From NCBI GenBank assembly GCA_018823175.1, contig JAHJIY010000079.1, positions 1 to 35,272 of the forward strand: a stretch of DNA of 35,272 nucleotides. Reading direction: 5' to 3'. The notes under the pieces are model-generated. The model was given only the letters and a program-made list of their open reading frames with translations, ran no database searches and was not told the origin of the DNA. Position numbers and translations under genes: made by a program. Positions 16,240 to 24,675 of the stretch are shown piece by piece. Numbering within the stretch: position 1 is the stretch's first letter; each line of letters opens with the position of its first letter. This stretch comes from Pseudomonadota bacterium (GTDB lineage: Bacteria; Desulfobacterota; Desulfobulbia; Desulfobulbales; JAHJIY01).

Positions 16240-17034
16240 GTGGAATTCATCTATGATTTCTCTAAAATATTACTTGCCACCGTCAGGGATGTATTGCCGA
16301 TCATTATTCTGATTACCGGTTTTCAGCTCTTTGTCCTTCGTCAGCCAATCCCTCATCTTCGCCGTCTTATTGTTGGCGGCATCTATGTTGTTCTCGGACT
16401 GGCCCTGTTTTTGGCGGGTCTCGACAAGGCGCTTTTCCCCTTGGGAAAAATCATGGCCTCACAGCTCTCTGATCCGGCCTTTCTTTATGGTCCAGGAGAA
16501 ATTGTTCTGCAGGCCGACTGGAAGGTATATGGCTGGGTGTATCTATTTGCGGCCATGATCGGCTTTGCCACCACCATCGCCGAACCCTCTCTAATTGCTG
16601 TGGCATTTAAAGCCAGTGAGGTATCAGCCGGAACGATCAATCAATGGGGCTTGAGAGTAACTGTTGCTGTGGGTGTCGCTTTCGGGATAAGCCTTGGAAC
16701 CTATCGCATTGTCACCGGCACCCCATTGTATTTATACATTCTTGTCGGGTATATGATTGTTATTGTACAGACCCTATTTGCCCCCAAGAGTATCATTGCG
16801 CTGGCCTATGATTCTGGCGGTGTCACTACTTCAACAGTAACCGTACCTTTGGTCGCAGCGCTTGGTCTTGGACTGGCCGCCACCGTGCCGGGACGAAACC
16901 CTGCCCTGGACGGTTTTGGCCTGATTGCTTTTGCCAGTCTTTTTCCAATTATAACCGTTATGGGTTATGCTCAATTTATGCACTGGCTTAACAAGCGTAA
17001 CACGAAAATTATGGAGAAAAATAATGCGCTTTAA
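16240..17034 (+). CDS. DUF1538 membrane protein, second half-transporter
   Basis: This is a 264-residue paralogue of the preceding protein. It shares LPIIILITGFQLFVLRQP, FATTIAEPSLIAVAFKA, YDSGGVTTSTVTVPLVAALG and LDGFGLIAFASLFP. The two repeats of acidic EP...LIAVA and GGVTTST elements probably line a transport path. This is inferred from conservation in both halves. Start: GTG at 16240, 10 bases after CAGGGAG and in frame, is chosen over an in-frame ATG at 16186. The latter would overlap the previous gene by 35 bases and adds a non-homologous tail. The 3' end overlaps the PII-like gene by 11 bases, indicating coupled translation. Confidence 0.88.
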   Translation: MEFIYDFSKILLATVRDVLPIIILITGFQLFVLRQPIPHLRRLIVGGIYVVLGLALFLAGLDKALFPLGKIMASQLSDPAFLYGPGEIVLQADWKVYGWVYLFAAMIGFATTIAEPSLIAVAFKASEVSAGTINQWGLRVTVAVGVAFGISLGTYRIVTGTPLYLYILVGYMIVIVQTLFAPKSIIALAYDSGGVTTSTVTVPLVAALGLGLAATVPGRNPALDGFGLIAFASLFPIITVMGYAQFMHWLNKRNTKIMEKNNAL

Positions 17035-17371
17035 ACTCATTTTATCCTCGGTAAAAACCGACATCACCGACCATATCGTTAATACGGCAAAAAAAGCAGG
17101 GGCCACCGGGGCAACAATCATCCCGGCCAGAGGGACCGGCATCAATGAGGCCAAAACATTTTTCGGCCTCACGCTGGAGGCTCAGACCGACATTATTCTG
17201 CTCCTGGTCGAAGAGCATTGTGTAACCAAAATTTTAGACAGCATAAAAGAGGCGGGAAATTTCAAGAAGCCCGGCACCGGCATTGCCTTTGTTATTCCGG
17301 TTGAACATGTTGTCGGCCTGGAAAGCCAGATGGAAATATTTAAAGAAGAAGTCCGGGACAGTTATTTTTAG
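17024..17371 (+). CDS. PII-like signalling protein
   Basis: The 115-residue product begins MRFKLILSSVKTDITDHIVN, the first strand and helix of the PII ferredoxin-like fold. It carries GATGATIIPARG and ends with KKPGTGIAFVIPVEHVVGL, which corresponds to the B-loop and fourth strand of PII proteins. The T-loop segment (GTGINEAKTFFGLTLEAQ) is short and lacks the tyrosine that GlnB and GlnK use for uridylylation, so covalent control by GlnD is unlikely. Ligand is probably a nucleotide, bound between trimer subunits. Start: GGAG eight bases before ATG 17024, inside the end of the DUF1538 gene. PII-like proteins often bind and gate the transporter encoded beside them, so DUF1538 control is inferred. 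Confidence 0.85.
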   Translation: MRFKLILSSVKTDITDHIVNTAKKAGATGATIIPARGTGINEAKTFFGLTLEAQTDIILLLVEEHCVTKILDSIKEAGNFKKPGTGIAFVIPVEHVVGLESQMEIFKEEVRDSYF

Positions 17372-17473
17372 ACCCTCATGCAAAAAAACCACAGGTAAGG
17401 TTTAGAGTAAAAGTGAATCTTAACCAGCCCTACTTGGATAATTTAAAAAATTTTATTACACAGGGAGAAAAAC

Positions 17474-17878
17474 ATGGGACCAGAGAGCACCGCAATAGTC
17501 CGGGCAAGAGACGTAATGAAGAAAGGGATTGTATCCATTGACGGGATGGCCACGGCCAGGGAGGCCGCCGCGAAAATGCGCGCAGCCAAGGTATCTTACC
17601 TTCTGGTCAACAAACGGCATCCCGATGATGCCTGGGGCATTATAGCCATCCAGGATTTCATTAAAGGATTGATCATCCCCGACCGTTCCCCAGCCGAGGT
17701 TAATGTCTATGAAATCATGACCAAGCCGATCATCACCGTGCCGGCTGATATGGACATCCGCTACGTCGCCCGGCTGATTTACCGGGCCGGGATCAGAAGG
17801 GCCCCGGTCGAGGATGGCAAAGAACTTGTCGGGATGATTTCTCTTTCCTCGTTAATTCTTGACAATGAACTATTTTGA
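17474..17878 (+). CDS. Tandem CBS-domain protein
   Basis: The 134-residue protein consists of one CBS pair. CBS1 (about 10-68) has ARDVMKKGIVSIDGMATARE and WGIIAIQDFIKG. CBS2 (about 77-132) has VYEIMTKPIITVPADMDIRY, RAGIRRAPVEDG and LVGMISLSSLI. Such Bateman modules usually bind adenine nucleotides and report energy state. No catalytic or DNA-binding part is attached. GGGAG lies seven bases before ATG. It lies 102 bp after the PII-like gene in the same direction and probably forms a second sensing layer for the DUF1538 transporter. Confidence 0.88.
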   Translation: MGPESTAIVRARDVMKKGIVSIDGMATAREAAAKMRAAKVSYLLVNKRHPDDAWGIIAIQDFIKGLIIPDRSPAEVNVYEIMTKPIITVPADMDIRYVARLIYRAGIRRAPVEDGKELVGMISLSSLILDNELF

Positions 17879-18004
17879 TAGTTGTCAATCAGAAAATTTT
17901 CCACCCGGATTAATCGTATTTGCGGTTGATCTTGGTTTATGTAATAGGTCCTCCCCAAAAACTTAACGAAGGCGCAAAGTTGTTAAATTTGCAGGAGATT
18001 GACG

Positions 18005-18160
18005 ATGTTACCTTTTTTTGCAGTGTTCGAGACGATATTCCGGTTGAAAAGACCATGCCCGAAATGCGGCAAAAAGCAAGTGGTCGCGCCGAGCAAGAAA
18101 CATAAAGCCGTACCATGTAAATATTGCAAAACAAGTATTCCACCCACACTAAAAAAATAA
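18005..18160 (+). CDS. 51-residue zinc-ribbon protein
   Basis: This is a short frame with a good ribosome binding site (AGGAG, eight bases before ATG). The product begins with a hydrophobic stretch (MLPFFAVFETIF) and then has CPKCG at 18-22 and CKYC at 38-41, separated by a basic linker: a classical four-cysteine zinc ribbon. It is very basic. Nucleic-acid binding or a structural role is plausible, function unknown. It could be the tail gene of the CBS operon (126 bp downstream) or independent. Confidence 0.6.
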   Translation: MLPFFAVFETIFRLKRPCPKCGKKQVVAPSKKHKAVPCKYCKTSIPPTLKK

Positions 18161-18391
18161 GTATTTAAGGAAACTCACAAACTTCACCCCTTGGAGATCC
18201 CGACCAGATCTGGCAGAAAAAATAATTGAAGCCAAATAAAGGCCCCATCTGCCATTCTCCTGCTACCGCAAAAACCTCTGCCCCAAAGCAGGCACCAATC
18301 AGACCGTTGCGCAAAAATAAGCTATTCATTGAAAACCCGACCCGCAATCAACGCCGGAAGAAGCCGATAATCTTCTTCTACAAAATCTTGC

Positions 18392-19534
18392 TTAATCCAA
18401 GGTACGGCGGTAACGGGTCAAACCAACAGTCAGAGAGATCAGCAGAAAAATCGCGATCGGCCAGAGATTGGGCATGAGCTGCGCCAGACCATTACCTTTA
18501 AGCAGAATACCCCTGACAATTCGCAGATAATGGGTAAGCGGCAGGGTCTCCCCAATCCACTGGGCCCAGATCGGCATACCCCGGAAGGGAAACATGAAAC
18601 CGGAGAGCAAAATCGAAGGCAGAAAAAAGAAAAAGGCCATCTGCACCGCCTGTAACTGATTGCGGGCCAAAGTCGAAAAAGTCAGACCCACTCCCAGATT
18701 GGCGGCAATAAACAACAGCGACACGGCCAACAACAGCCAGAGATTACCGATCATCGGCACCTCAAACAAAAAACGACCAGCCAACATGATCACCCCCATC
18801 TGCACGTATCCCACCAGAATATAAGGAATAATCTTGCCAAGCATCACCTCCAGGGGTTTTACCGGTGTGGCGAGCAGGTTCTCCATGGTGCCGCGCTCCC
18901 GTTCCCGGGTAATGGCCAGGCCGGTGATAATCACCAGGGTCATGGTCAACACCACGCCCATCAGACCGGGAACAATATTATACTGAGTGATCGCCTCCGG
19001 GTTGTAACTGGGATGGAGAATAACCTGCAGAGACGGCGGTCCCCGGCGAAGATAGGCCAAAGGTCCCTGCAGATCACGGACCAGAGCCGCCTCGGCCACC
19101 AGCCGGAAGGCGGCCAGGGCATTGCTGGTGGCGGCCGGATCGGTGGCATCGGCGGTCAGCAAAAGGGTTGGTTGTTCGCCCCGGACCAGGCAGCGGCCGA
19201 ACTGCTCAGGAATAGTCAGAACAAACTGGACTTCCCCCTCCTCGATCAAAAAATTCGCCTCCGCTTCGGTGGCCACGGTGCTGACAATCCGGAAGTAACC
19301 ACTATTCTGCATGGCCGCGACTATGCTCCGGCTGAACACGGAATGATCGGCGGCCAGAATGGCGGCAGGCAAGTGCTTGGGGTCTGAATTAATCGCATAA
19401 CCGAAGACCACCATTTGAACTATTGGAATACCGATCATCATCGCAAAGGTTACCCGATCCCGCCGCATCTGAACAAATTCCTTGGCGATCACGGCCCGAA
19501 AACGGAGGAATGAAAAAAACCCGGAATGACTCAT
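18392..19534 (-). CDS. ABC-2 type exporter permease
   Basis: The 380-residue product follows the YhhJ/YbhR-type permease plan. One N-terminal helix (FAMMIGIPIVQMVVFGYAI) is followed by a large periplasmic domain (about 45-175) and five C-terminal helices beginning IVPGLMGVVLTMTLVIITG. The ABC-2 signature RERERGTMENLLATPVKPLE lies between helices. It is the third gene of a leftward operon after HlyD and the ATPase. The ATG is one base past the ATPase stop, with GGGGAG nine bases upstream. YbhFSR-type systems often carry two permeases. Only one is present here, so a homodimer is inferred. Substrate unknown (drug-, lipid- or glycan-like). Confidence 0.92.
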   Translation of the reverse strand: MSHSGFFSFLRFRAVIAKEFVQMRRDRVTFAMMIGIPIVQMVVFGYAINSDPKHLPAAILAADHSVFSRSIVAAMQNSGYFRIVSTVATEAEANFLIEEGEVQFVLTIPEQFGRCLVRGEQPTLLLTADATDPAATSNALAAFRLVAEAALVRDLQGPLAYLRRGPPSLQVILHPSYNPEAITQYNIVPGLMGVVLTMTLVIITGLAITRERERGTMENLLATPVKPLEVMLGKIIPYILVGYVQMGVIMLAGRFLFEVPMIGNLWLLLAVSLLFIAANLGVGLTFSTLARNQLQAVQMAFFFFLPSILLSGFMFPFRGMPIWAQWIGETLPLTHYLRIVRGILLKGNGLAQLMPNLWPIAIFLLISLTVGLTRYRRTLD

Positions 19535-19535
19535 A

Positions 19536-20459
19536 TTAATGATCTCCCCGATTATTATTCATCAGGCTGATAAAGACATCTTCCAGGTCGACTTCACTTT
19601 GGGCACAGGAATACCTGGTCTGATCGAGATCGGCCACGGCGGCGCGGAGGATCTCCGGGTCATAGCCGCTGACATGCAGGGTATTGCCGAAGGGCGCCAC
19701 CAGTTCGACGCCTGGTTTTTGTTTAAGTTCGGCGGCCAGCAGATGGACGTTTTCACCGGTGATCGTCCAGGTGAATAGTCCGGAGGCGGCAACCACCTCG
19801 GCGGCGGTACCCGAGGCCAGCAGCTTGCCATAAGCCAGATAAGCCAAGCGGTGGCAGCGCTCGGCCTCGTCCATGTAGTGGGTGGAGATCAGCGAGGTCA
19901 CCCCTTCAGCGGCCAGGCGGTAGATCTCATCCCAGAAATCTCGCCTGGCCTTGGGATCAACCCCGGCGGTCGGCTCATCTAAAAGCAGAAGTCGAGGGCG
20001 ATGCAATAGACAGGCGGCCAGGGCCAGCCGCTGTTTCCAACCACCGGACAGATTGCCCGCCAGCTGTTCGGCAAACCGGGTAAGACCGAGGCGCTCCATG
20101 GTTTCAGCAACCAGATCTTTTACCCGGGGCAGTCGATAAATCCGGGCCATAAAATGCAGGTTTTCCCGGACGCTCAGGTCTTCATAAAGACTGAAACGCT
20201 GGGCCAGATATCCGATCTGCAATTTGATCAGATCGCCCTCCCGGAAAAGATCATACCCCAGACAAGTGCCGGCTCCCGAGTCCGGCCGCAGCAGGCCACA
20301 GAGCATGCGGATAAAGGTAGTCTTGCCGCTGCCGTTGGGGCCAAGGAATCCATAGATTTCCCCGGCCTCGACCTGAATCGACAGGCGATTGACTGCAATG
20401 TTTGGTCCGAAAGACTTGGTCAGTTCCCGGACCTCGATAACCGGAGCGCCGCTGGTCAC
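19536..20459 (-). CDS. ABC-2 type exporter ATP-binding subunit
   Basis: The 307-residue nucleotide-binding protein has Walker A GPNGSGKTT near residues 39-47, a Q-loop in GYLAQRFSLYEDL, signature LSGGWKQRLALA, Walker B LLLLDEPTAGVD and the H-loop in STHYMDEAERCH. The C-terminal extension (about 225-300) is the usual regulatory tail of drug/lipid exporters. It begins with GTG, whose last bases overlap the stop of the HlyD gene (GTGA), so translation is coupled. A single NBD is present, unlike YbhF which has two. Confidence 0.94.
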   Translation of the reverse strand: MTSGAPVIEVRELTKSFGPNIAVNRLSIQVEAGEIYGFLGPNGSGKTTFIRMLCGLLRPDSGAGTCLGYDLFREGDLIKLQIGYLAQRFSLYEDLSVRENLHFMARIYRLPRVKDLVAETMERLGLTRFAEQLAGNLSGGWKQRLALAACLLHRPRLLLLDEPTAGVDPKARRDFWDEIYRLAAEGVTSLISTHYMDEAERCHRLAYLAYGKLLASGTAAEVVAASGLFTWTITGENVHLLAAELKQKPGVELVAPFGNTLHVSGYDPEILRAAVADLDQTRYSCAQSEVDLEDVFISLMNNNRGDH

Positions 20460-21421
20460 GAAGCTTGCTCCAGACGGACTTCGATGGGCTGACCGGGATG
20501 CAGTTTCGCGGCAACGGCCGGTTCCGGCAAAGCTTCCAGCATGAAGACCAGCTTGCTTCTGGCCTCCCGACTGTAGATGACCGGCGGAGTATACTCAACC
20601 TGCGGAGATATGTAGGAAATAACGGCGGCGAAATTTTGCCCGGCCCCGTCAAAGGTGAATTGCACCCGCTGCCCGACCTGAATGGTGCCGACCAGCGTTT
20701 CCGGGATAAAGAAACGCAGCTTGACCCGGCCGGGAGGCAGCAGACTGATCACCGGATAACCAGCCGGCACGAATTCACCGGGATTGTAATAAGTATCAAA
20801 GACCAGCCCCCCCTGCGGGGCATTCTGGTTCCTCTGGGCCAGCTTCCAGCGGGCCTGCCCCAACCTTTCGCGGGCCGCTTTCATTTCGGCCCGGGCCGCC
20901 TCAATGAGATCGGAGCGGGAACCTAGACCGGCGGTCTCAAGGTCGGCGGTCAGTTCGTCAACCATGGCGTTGGCACGCTGCAATTCGGTAACGGCCCGGT
21001 CATAAAGTTCCCGGCTGACCGACTGTTCCTTGACCAGCCTTTCCAGCCGGTCAAATTCCTTTTGCGCCAGGTCCTTCGCCGCCCGGGCCTGGGCAAGTCG
21101 CGCCGCAACGGCCTTGATCTCGGCGGGACGCCGCCCCTTGGTCAAATCAGCCAAAAGGCTGCCGGCCCGGGCCAGCCCTTGCTCGGCTTCGCCAACCGCA
21201 GCGCTTTCCAGGGAATGGTCAAGGGTAAAAAGAAGATCACCAGTCGCCACCATCATCCCCCGGCTTACCGGCAAAATTTCAAGCTGCCCGGCCATAGGAG
21301 CGGCAATCCGCAGATATTCTCCTTCGATATAACCCTGAAAATGGTCATTGACCGGCTCAGCGCACCCTGCCATGGAGACAAGCAATAAAAGGATAAAATA
21401 TTTCAGGCCGTTACTGGTCAT
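20456..21421 (-). CDS. HlyD-family periplasmic adaptor lipoprotein
   Basis: The 321-residue membrane-fusion protein has a lipobox VSMAGC with Cys20. A lipoyl/biotinyl-like half (GQLEILPVSRGMMVATGDLL) follows, then a long helical hairpin (about 75-190, rich in Ala, Glu, Arg and heptads). The second lipoyl half includes GGLVFDTYYNPGEFVPAGYP, and a beta-barrel segment PGRVKLRFFIPE follows. It joins the inner-membrane ABC exporter to an outer-membrane channel. No TolC-like gene lies in the window, so a shared channel is inferred. GGGG lies eight bases before ATG. Confidence 0.93.
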   Translation of the reverse strand: MTSNGLKYFILLLLVSMAGCAEPVNDHFQGYIEGEYLRIAAPMAGQLEILPVSRGMMVATGDLLFTLDHSLESAAVGEAEQGLARAGSLLADLTKGRRPAEIKAVAARLAQARAAKDLAQKEFDRLERLVKEQSVSRELYDRAVTELQRANAMVDELTADLETAGLGSRSDLIEAARAEMKAARERLGQARWKLAQRNQNAPQGGLVFDTYYNPGEFVPAGYPVISLLPPGRVKLRFFIPETLVGTIQVGQRVQFTFDGAGQNFAAVISYISPQVEYTPPVIYSREARSKLVFMLEALPEPAVAAKLHPGQPIEVRLEQAS

Positions 21422-21466
21422 TTGTTCCCCATAAAGTCAATAATTAGAGCACTATCCGGCTACCGG

Positions 21467-21709
21467 CTCAACTCAGCTTTATTATATCCGGAAAGTTCTG
21501 TTAAAGTTGGGAAATTTTATGATAAATTTATTACAAACCACTCAGGTTATCCAAGTAATAGGAGAACCTGAAAATCAGCAAACACTTATTTACCTCGTTT
21601 CGCCAAGCTTATACCACAAGGGCACTTCCTGCGGGGCGCATAAGTTTCGTTTGAGCCGACAAGCGCAGTGCAACAAGTGCCCTTGGGGTACGACTCAACT
21701 CAGCTTTAT
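21467..21709. repeat. Direct repeat pair enclosing a long hairpin
   Basis: CTCAACTCAGCTTTAT occurs at 21467-21482 and again at 21694-21709. Just inside the second copy is an inverted repeat, CAAGGGCACTT (21617-21627) with AAGTGCCCTTG (21675-21685), extendable to 15 positions with one mismatch and enclosing a 47-base GC-rich loop. The region separates the HlyD operon from a small zinc-ribbon gene and has no coding content I trust. It may be a small non-autonomous element or a structured leader. Confidence 0.5.
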
Positions 21710-21798
21710 ACCAGGACAGGCTCACGTTATTATATTATCATAATTAAACAAAGACGGCTGAGGATAACAACTACAATGATAATTAAGGATTAGACAAT

Positions 21799-21969
21799 AT
21801 GAAATTATGGGTAACGCCGCAAGGCGACCGATGGATTTGTGATGAATGCCAGGTAAATTTCGAAAAAGAGATCAAAACCGAAGGCTGGCGGGTCGCCTTT
21901 GAGGAAAAATCTAACGCCATGCTCCGGTGCTTTGCCTGCAAACATGGCGATGTCGAGCTATTCGATTAA
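21799..21969 (+). CDS. 56-residue zinc-ribbon protein
   Basis: This short frame encodes a small acidic protein with CDEC near residues 14-17 and CFAC near 46-49, spaced as a treble or ribbon zinc site. Tryptophans frame the first pair (RWICDEC). The ribosome binding site is modest (AAGGAT, eight bases before ATG). Codon use looks like that of neighbours, and the frame ends 93 bp before the polyferredoxin fusion gene on the same strand, so co-transcription is possible. Function unknown. Confidence 0.55.
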   Translation: MKLWVTPQGDRWICDECQVNFEKEIKTEGWRVAFEEKSNAMLRCFACKHGDVELFD

Positions 21970-22062
21970 ATAAAAAACCCGGCAGAATTACCTTTCCTGC
22001 CTTTGCCGGAACCATGATTCGTACTTATCCCCTCCCGGGCAATTGCCGGAAAAAAGACCGCG

Positions 22063-24636
22063 ATGGTTGACCAGAAAATATTAACCGAATTGTTATTGTT
22101 CAAAAACCTGTCACCAGAGGAACAGGAGACTGTTGCTGCGGCCGGGGAAGTGGTTTTTAAAAATGCCGGAGATTACATCTATGAATCCGGGACGGAGGGT
22201 GACTTTTTTTATGTGATATTGCAAGGCGAAGTCGAGTTAATCGCCAGAAGAGATGACAACAGCAGCTGTATGGTTGGCCGCATAGGGGAAGGCGGCCATT
22301 TTGGGGAAAGCGCCCTGTTGACCAGCCAGCCCAGGTCACTTAGTCTGCGGGCGGTCTCCGATGTGCGGCTCGCCAAATTCAGCAAAGATTTTTTCCGGGA
22401 GAAACTCCTCCCTAATCCGCTCTTTCATGAAGAACTGGATAAAGCCCTGGTGGAAAGACTGCGTTTTGCCTTGCATGACCAGTTGGAAACAGCCTTTAAT
22501 CAACGCCCGTACTTTGTGCAGGTGGAAAATACCGATCTATATCCTCTTTTTGAAACCAGCGAATCGGTTACCGAACTTGAGGAATTGACTCCCCGAACCT
22601 TGAAGAACGTCCAGGAAGGAATCAAAAAATTTGCCCAGGACCTGGAACCGATGGTGGTCATCGGGGAGTCCGGCACCGGCCGCAAAGGCGCAACCCGTCA
22701 GATCCATAAGCTAAGTAAATACCGAAAAGGTCCCTACGGCGTAGTCGACTTAAGAAAGTTTGAGCCGTTAATTCTGGAGGGCAAACTATATGGGCACGAA
22801 CCAGGTTCCCTGGCCTTTTCCCATTTAAGGGAAGCCGGCATCTTCGAACAGTTCCGGGGCGGCACCCTTGTTCTGTATCATGTCGAGGTCCTGGAAGAAG
22901 ACATCAAACAAAAACTGCTGCAGACTATCCATGACGGCTATTATTACCGGGTCGGTGGCCAGACTAGACTCAACCTCGGCGCCCGCCTGATCTTTATCTG
23001 CGCTGCCCGGCAGAATACCGGCAGCAATCCTTGTCGTTTTATCGACGGCCTGCCGGGACTGTTTGCCGACCGGGTTTTGTCGCTGCCCCCCTTGCGTGAA
23101 CACAAACGCGATATCCCCCCGCTGGTGGACCATTACCTTTATCACTTCAACAAGGAATATAATCGTAAGGTAAAAGGCTTCGAAAAGAGCGTCCTTGGCC
23201 TGCTGATGAACTATGAATGGCCGGGGAATATGACCGAACTGCGCAATGTTATCCAGCGGGCCGTTCTACTGGCCGAACAGGACGAAATTCTCTCTGAGCA
23301 GATCCTCCTCGGCCTGCCGCAGCCGGAGGGGAAACTGGAACATAATCTGCTGCGCTGGCCGTTTATCGGTGCCATTTTTCGCAGCCGTCTCTTTCCGCAG
23401 CTTCCCAGAATACTGATCGCCATTATCTTTTTTCTCGGACTTCTGACCCTGTTCTTCGGGCCCCAGAATGATCCGGCAAAGAATATCGGACTGATCATGA
23501 GTTGGTCCATCGGCTGGCCGCTGATGCTTTTTTCCTTCTTTTTCCTGGGCCGAATCTGGTGCAGTGTCTGCTCACTTTCCCTGCCCGGCAATCTGATGCA
23601 GAAAATAATCAGACCAAAGCACAATGTGCCCCAGTTTATCAAGGACCATTCAAGCTGGATAATGGCGGTTTTCTGTATCATAATTTTCTGGATCGAGCTG
23701 GTCTGGGACGCCTACCATGATACGAGGCTAACCGGCTTTATCATCCTGGGGATCACCTCTGGTTCTCTCCTGTTCAGTGTCCTTTTTAAAAGGCGGGCCT
23801 GGTGCCGATATGTCTGTCCGTTGGGCGCCTTGAATGCCATCTTTGCCATGCCTTCAATCATGGAACTGCGCGCCAACCGACAGCTATGCGTTAATACCTG
23901 CCGGTCGCGGCTTTGTTATCAGGGCGACATGGAGCATGAAGGTTGCCCCATGTTTCGCCACCCATTCATGGTGGACAACAATCGGGACTGCACCCTGTGC
24001 GGTAACTGCATCAAGAACTGCCCCCATGACTCCATCCAGTTGAACCTGAGAATCGCACCCCTGGAACTCTGGAACATCCAGGCACCGCGCCTGGCCGACA
24101 GTTTTCTGGTCGTGGCCCTGTCTGCCTTGTTTTTCCCGATGCTGAAACACCAGGAGTTCCTGGCCCTGGTCAGTAAATACAATATGCCCCACCTGACCGG
24201 TAGTCTGATCCTGTTCTGCCTGATCGCTCTTTTTATGGCGATTTATTCATTGTTTTGCCGACAGCAAGCCAGGATATCCGGCATCGGCTTCGCCCATATC
24301 TTTGCCGCCACCGGCTATGGTTATATCCCCCTGGTCCTGGGCGGTTTTCTGGCTATTTACTTTGAGATGTTTATGGCCGGGGCCTGGCACGTATTCCCGC
24401 TCGCCCTGTCTGTTTTCGGGCTAGAGGCCCCTGAAACGGGTTATCGTCTGCTGAGCCGGGAGGTAACCTTAACCCTGCAACATCTGATCATCACCGGCGG
24501 TCTTTTGGCCAGCCTCTACGCAACCTACCGGGTCGTCAAACGCTATACGATGACCGAACGTTTTTCCTTGAAACTGTATGGTCTACCTTATGGTTTTTTG
24601 TTAGTATCCGGACTGCTTTTTCTTTTTGCCTTGTAA
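22063..24636 (+). CDS. Fusion: cyclic-nucleotide-binding domain + degenerate sigma-54 AAA+ + membrane 4Fe-4S polyferredoxin
   Basis: The 857-residue chain has three parts. Residues about 5-125 form a Crp-type cNMP-binding barrel (YIYESGTEGDFFYVILQGEV, GRIGEGGHFGESALL, PRSLSLRAVSD). Residues about 165-425 align with a sigma-54 activator AAA+ domain, but its active sites are lost. Walker A reads GESGTGRK with Arg for the usual Lys, the GAFTGA loop is replaced by GSLAFS, and Walker B reads GTLVLYHVEV without Asp-Glu. The lid WPGNMTELRNVIQRAVLLAE is kept. There is no helix-turn-helix. From about 440 a NapH/YccM-like membrane part has IWCSVC near 499, WCRYVCPLG near 580, CVNTCRSRLC near 608 and CTLCGNCIKNCP near 642, with about eight helices. 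A membrane electron-transfer protein gated by a second messenger or by a protein docked on the dead AAA+ domain is inferred. The ribosome binding site is weak. Confidence 0.88.
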   Translation: MVDQKILTELLLFKNLSPEEQETVAAAGEVVFKNAGDYIYESGTEGDFFYVILQGEVELIARRDDNSSCMVGRIGEGGHFGESALLTSQPRSLSLRAVSDVRLAKFSKDFFREKLLPNPLFHEELDKALVERLRFALHDQLETAFNQRPYFVQVENTDLYPLFETSESVTELEELTPRTLKNVQEGIKKFAQDLEPMVVIGESGTGRKGATRQIHKLSKYRKGPYGVVDLRKFEPLILEGKLYGHEPGSLAFSHLREAGIFEQFRGGTLVLYHVEVLEEDIKQKLLQTIHDGYYYRVGGQTRLNLGARLIFICAARQNTGSNPCRFIDGLPGLFADRVLSLPPLREHKRDIPPLVDHYLYHFNKEYNRKVKGFEKSVLGLLMNYEWPGNMTELRNVIQRAVLLAEQDEILSEQILLGLPQPEGKLEHNLLRWPFIGAIFRSRLFPQLPRILIAIIFFLGLLTLFFGPQNDPAKNIGLIMSWSIGWPLMLFSFFFLGRIWCSVCSLSLPGNLMQKIIRPKHNVPQFIKDHSSWIMAVFCIIIFWIELVWDAYHDTRLTGFIILGITSGSLLFSVLFKRRAWCRYVCPLGALNAIFAMPSIMELRANRQLCVNTCRSRLCYQGDMEHEGCPMFRHPFMVDNNRDCTLCGNCIKNCPHDSIQLNLRIAPLELWNIQAPRLADSFLVVALSALFFPMLKHQEFLALVSKYNMPHLTGSLILFCLIALFMAIYSLFCRQQARISGIGFAHIFAATGYGYIPLVLGGFLAIYFEMFMAGAWHVFPLALSVFGLEAPETGYRLLSREVTLTLQHLIITGGLLASLYATYRVVKRYTMTERFSLKLYGLPYGFLLVSGLLFLFAL

Positions 24637-24675
24637 GCTGTTGCAACCCTCAACTATCTATCAGGAAACGGTACC

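Noticed and set aside
18165..18477. Opposing 60- and 83-codon frames between the zinc-ribbon and permease genes
   Set aside because: Neither has a ribosome binding site or recognisable motif, and one runs into the permease gene. The 18161-18391 spacer shows nothing else I can support.
22063..24636. The cNMP/AAA+/polyferredoxin gene taken as a normal sigma-54 transcription factor
   Set aside because: Walker A Lys, Walker B acidic residues, the GAFTGA loop and any helix-turn-helix are all missing, and half of the protein is membrane-embedded.
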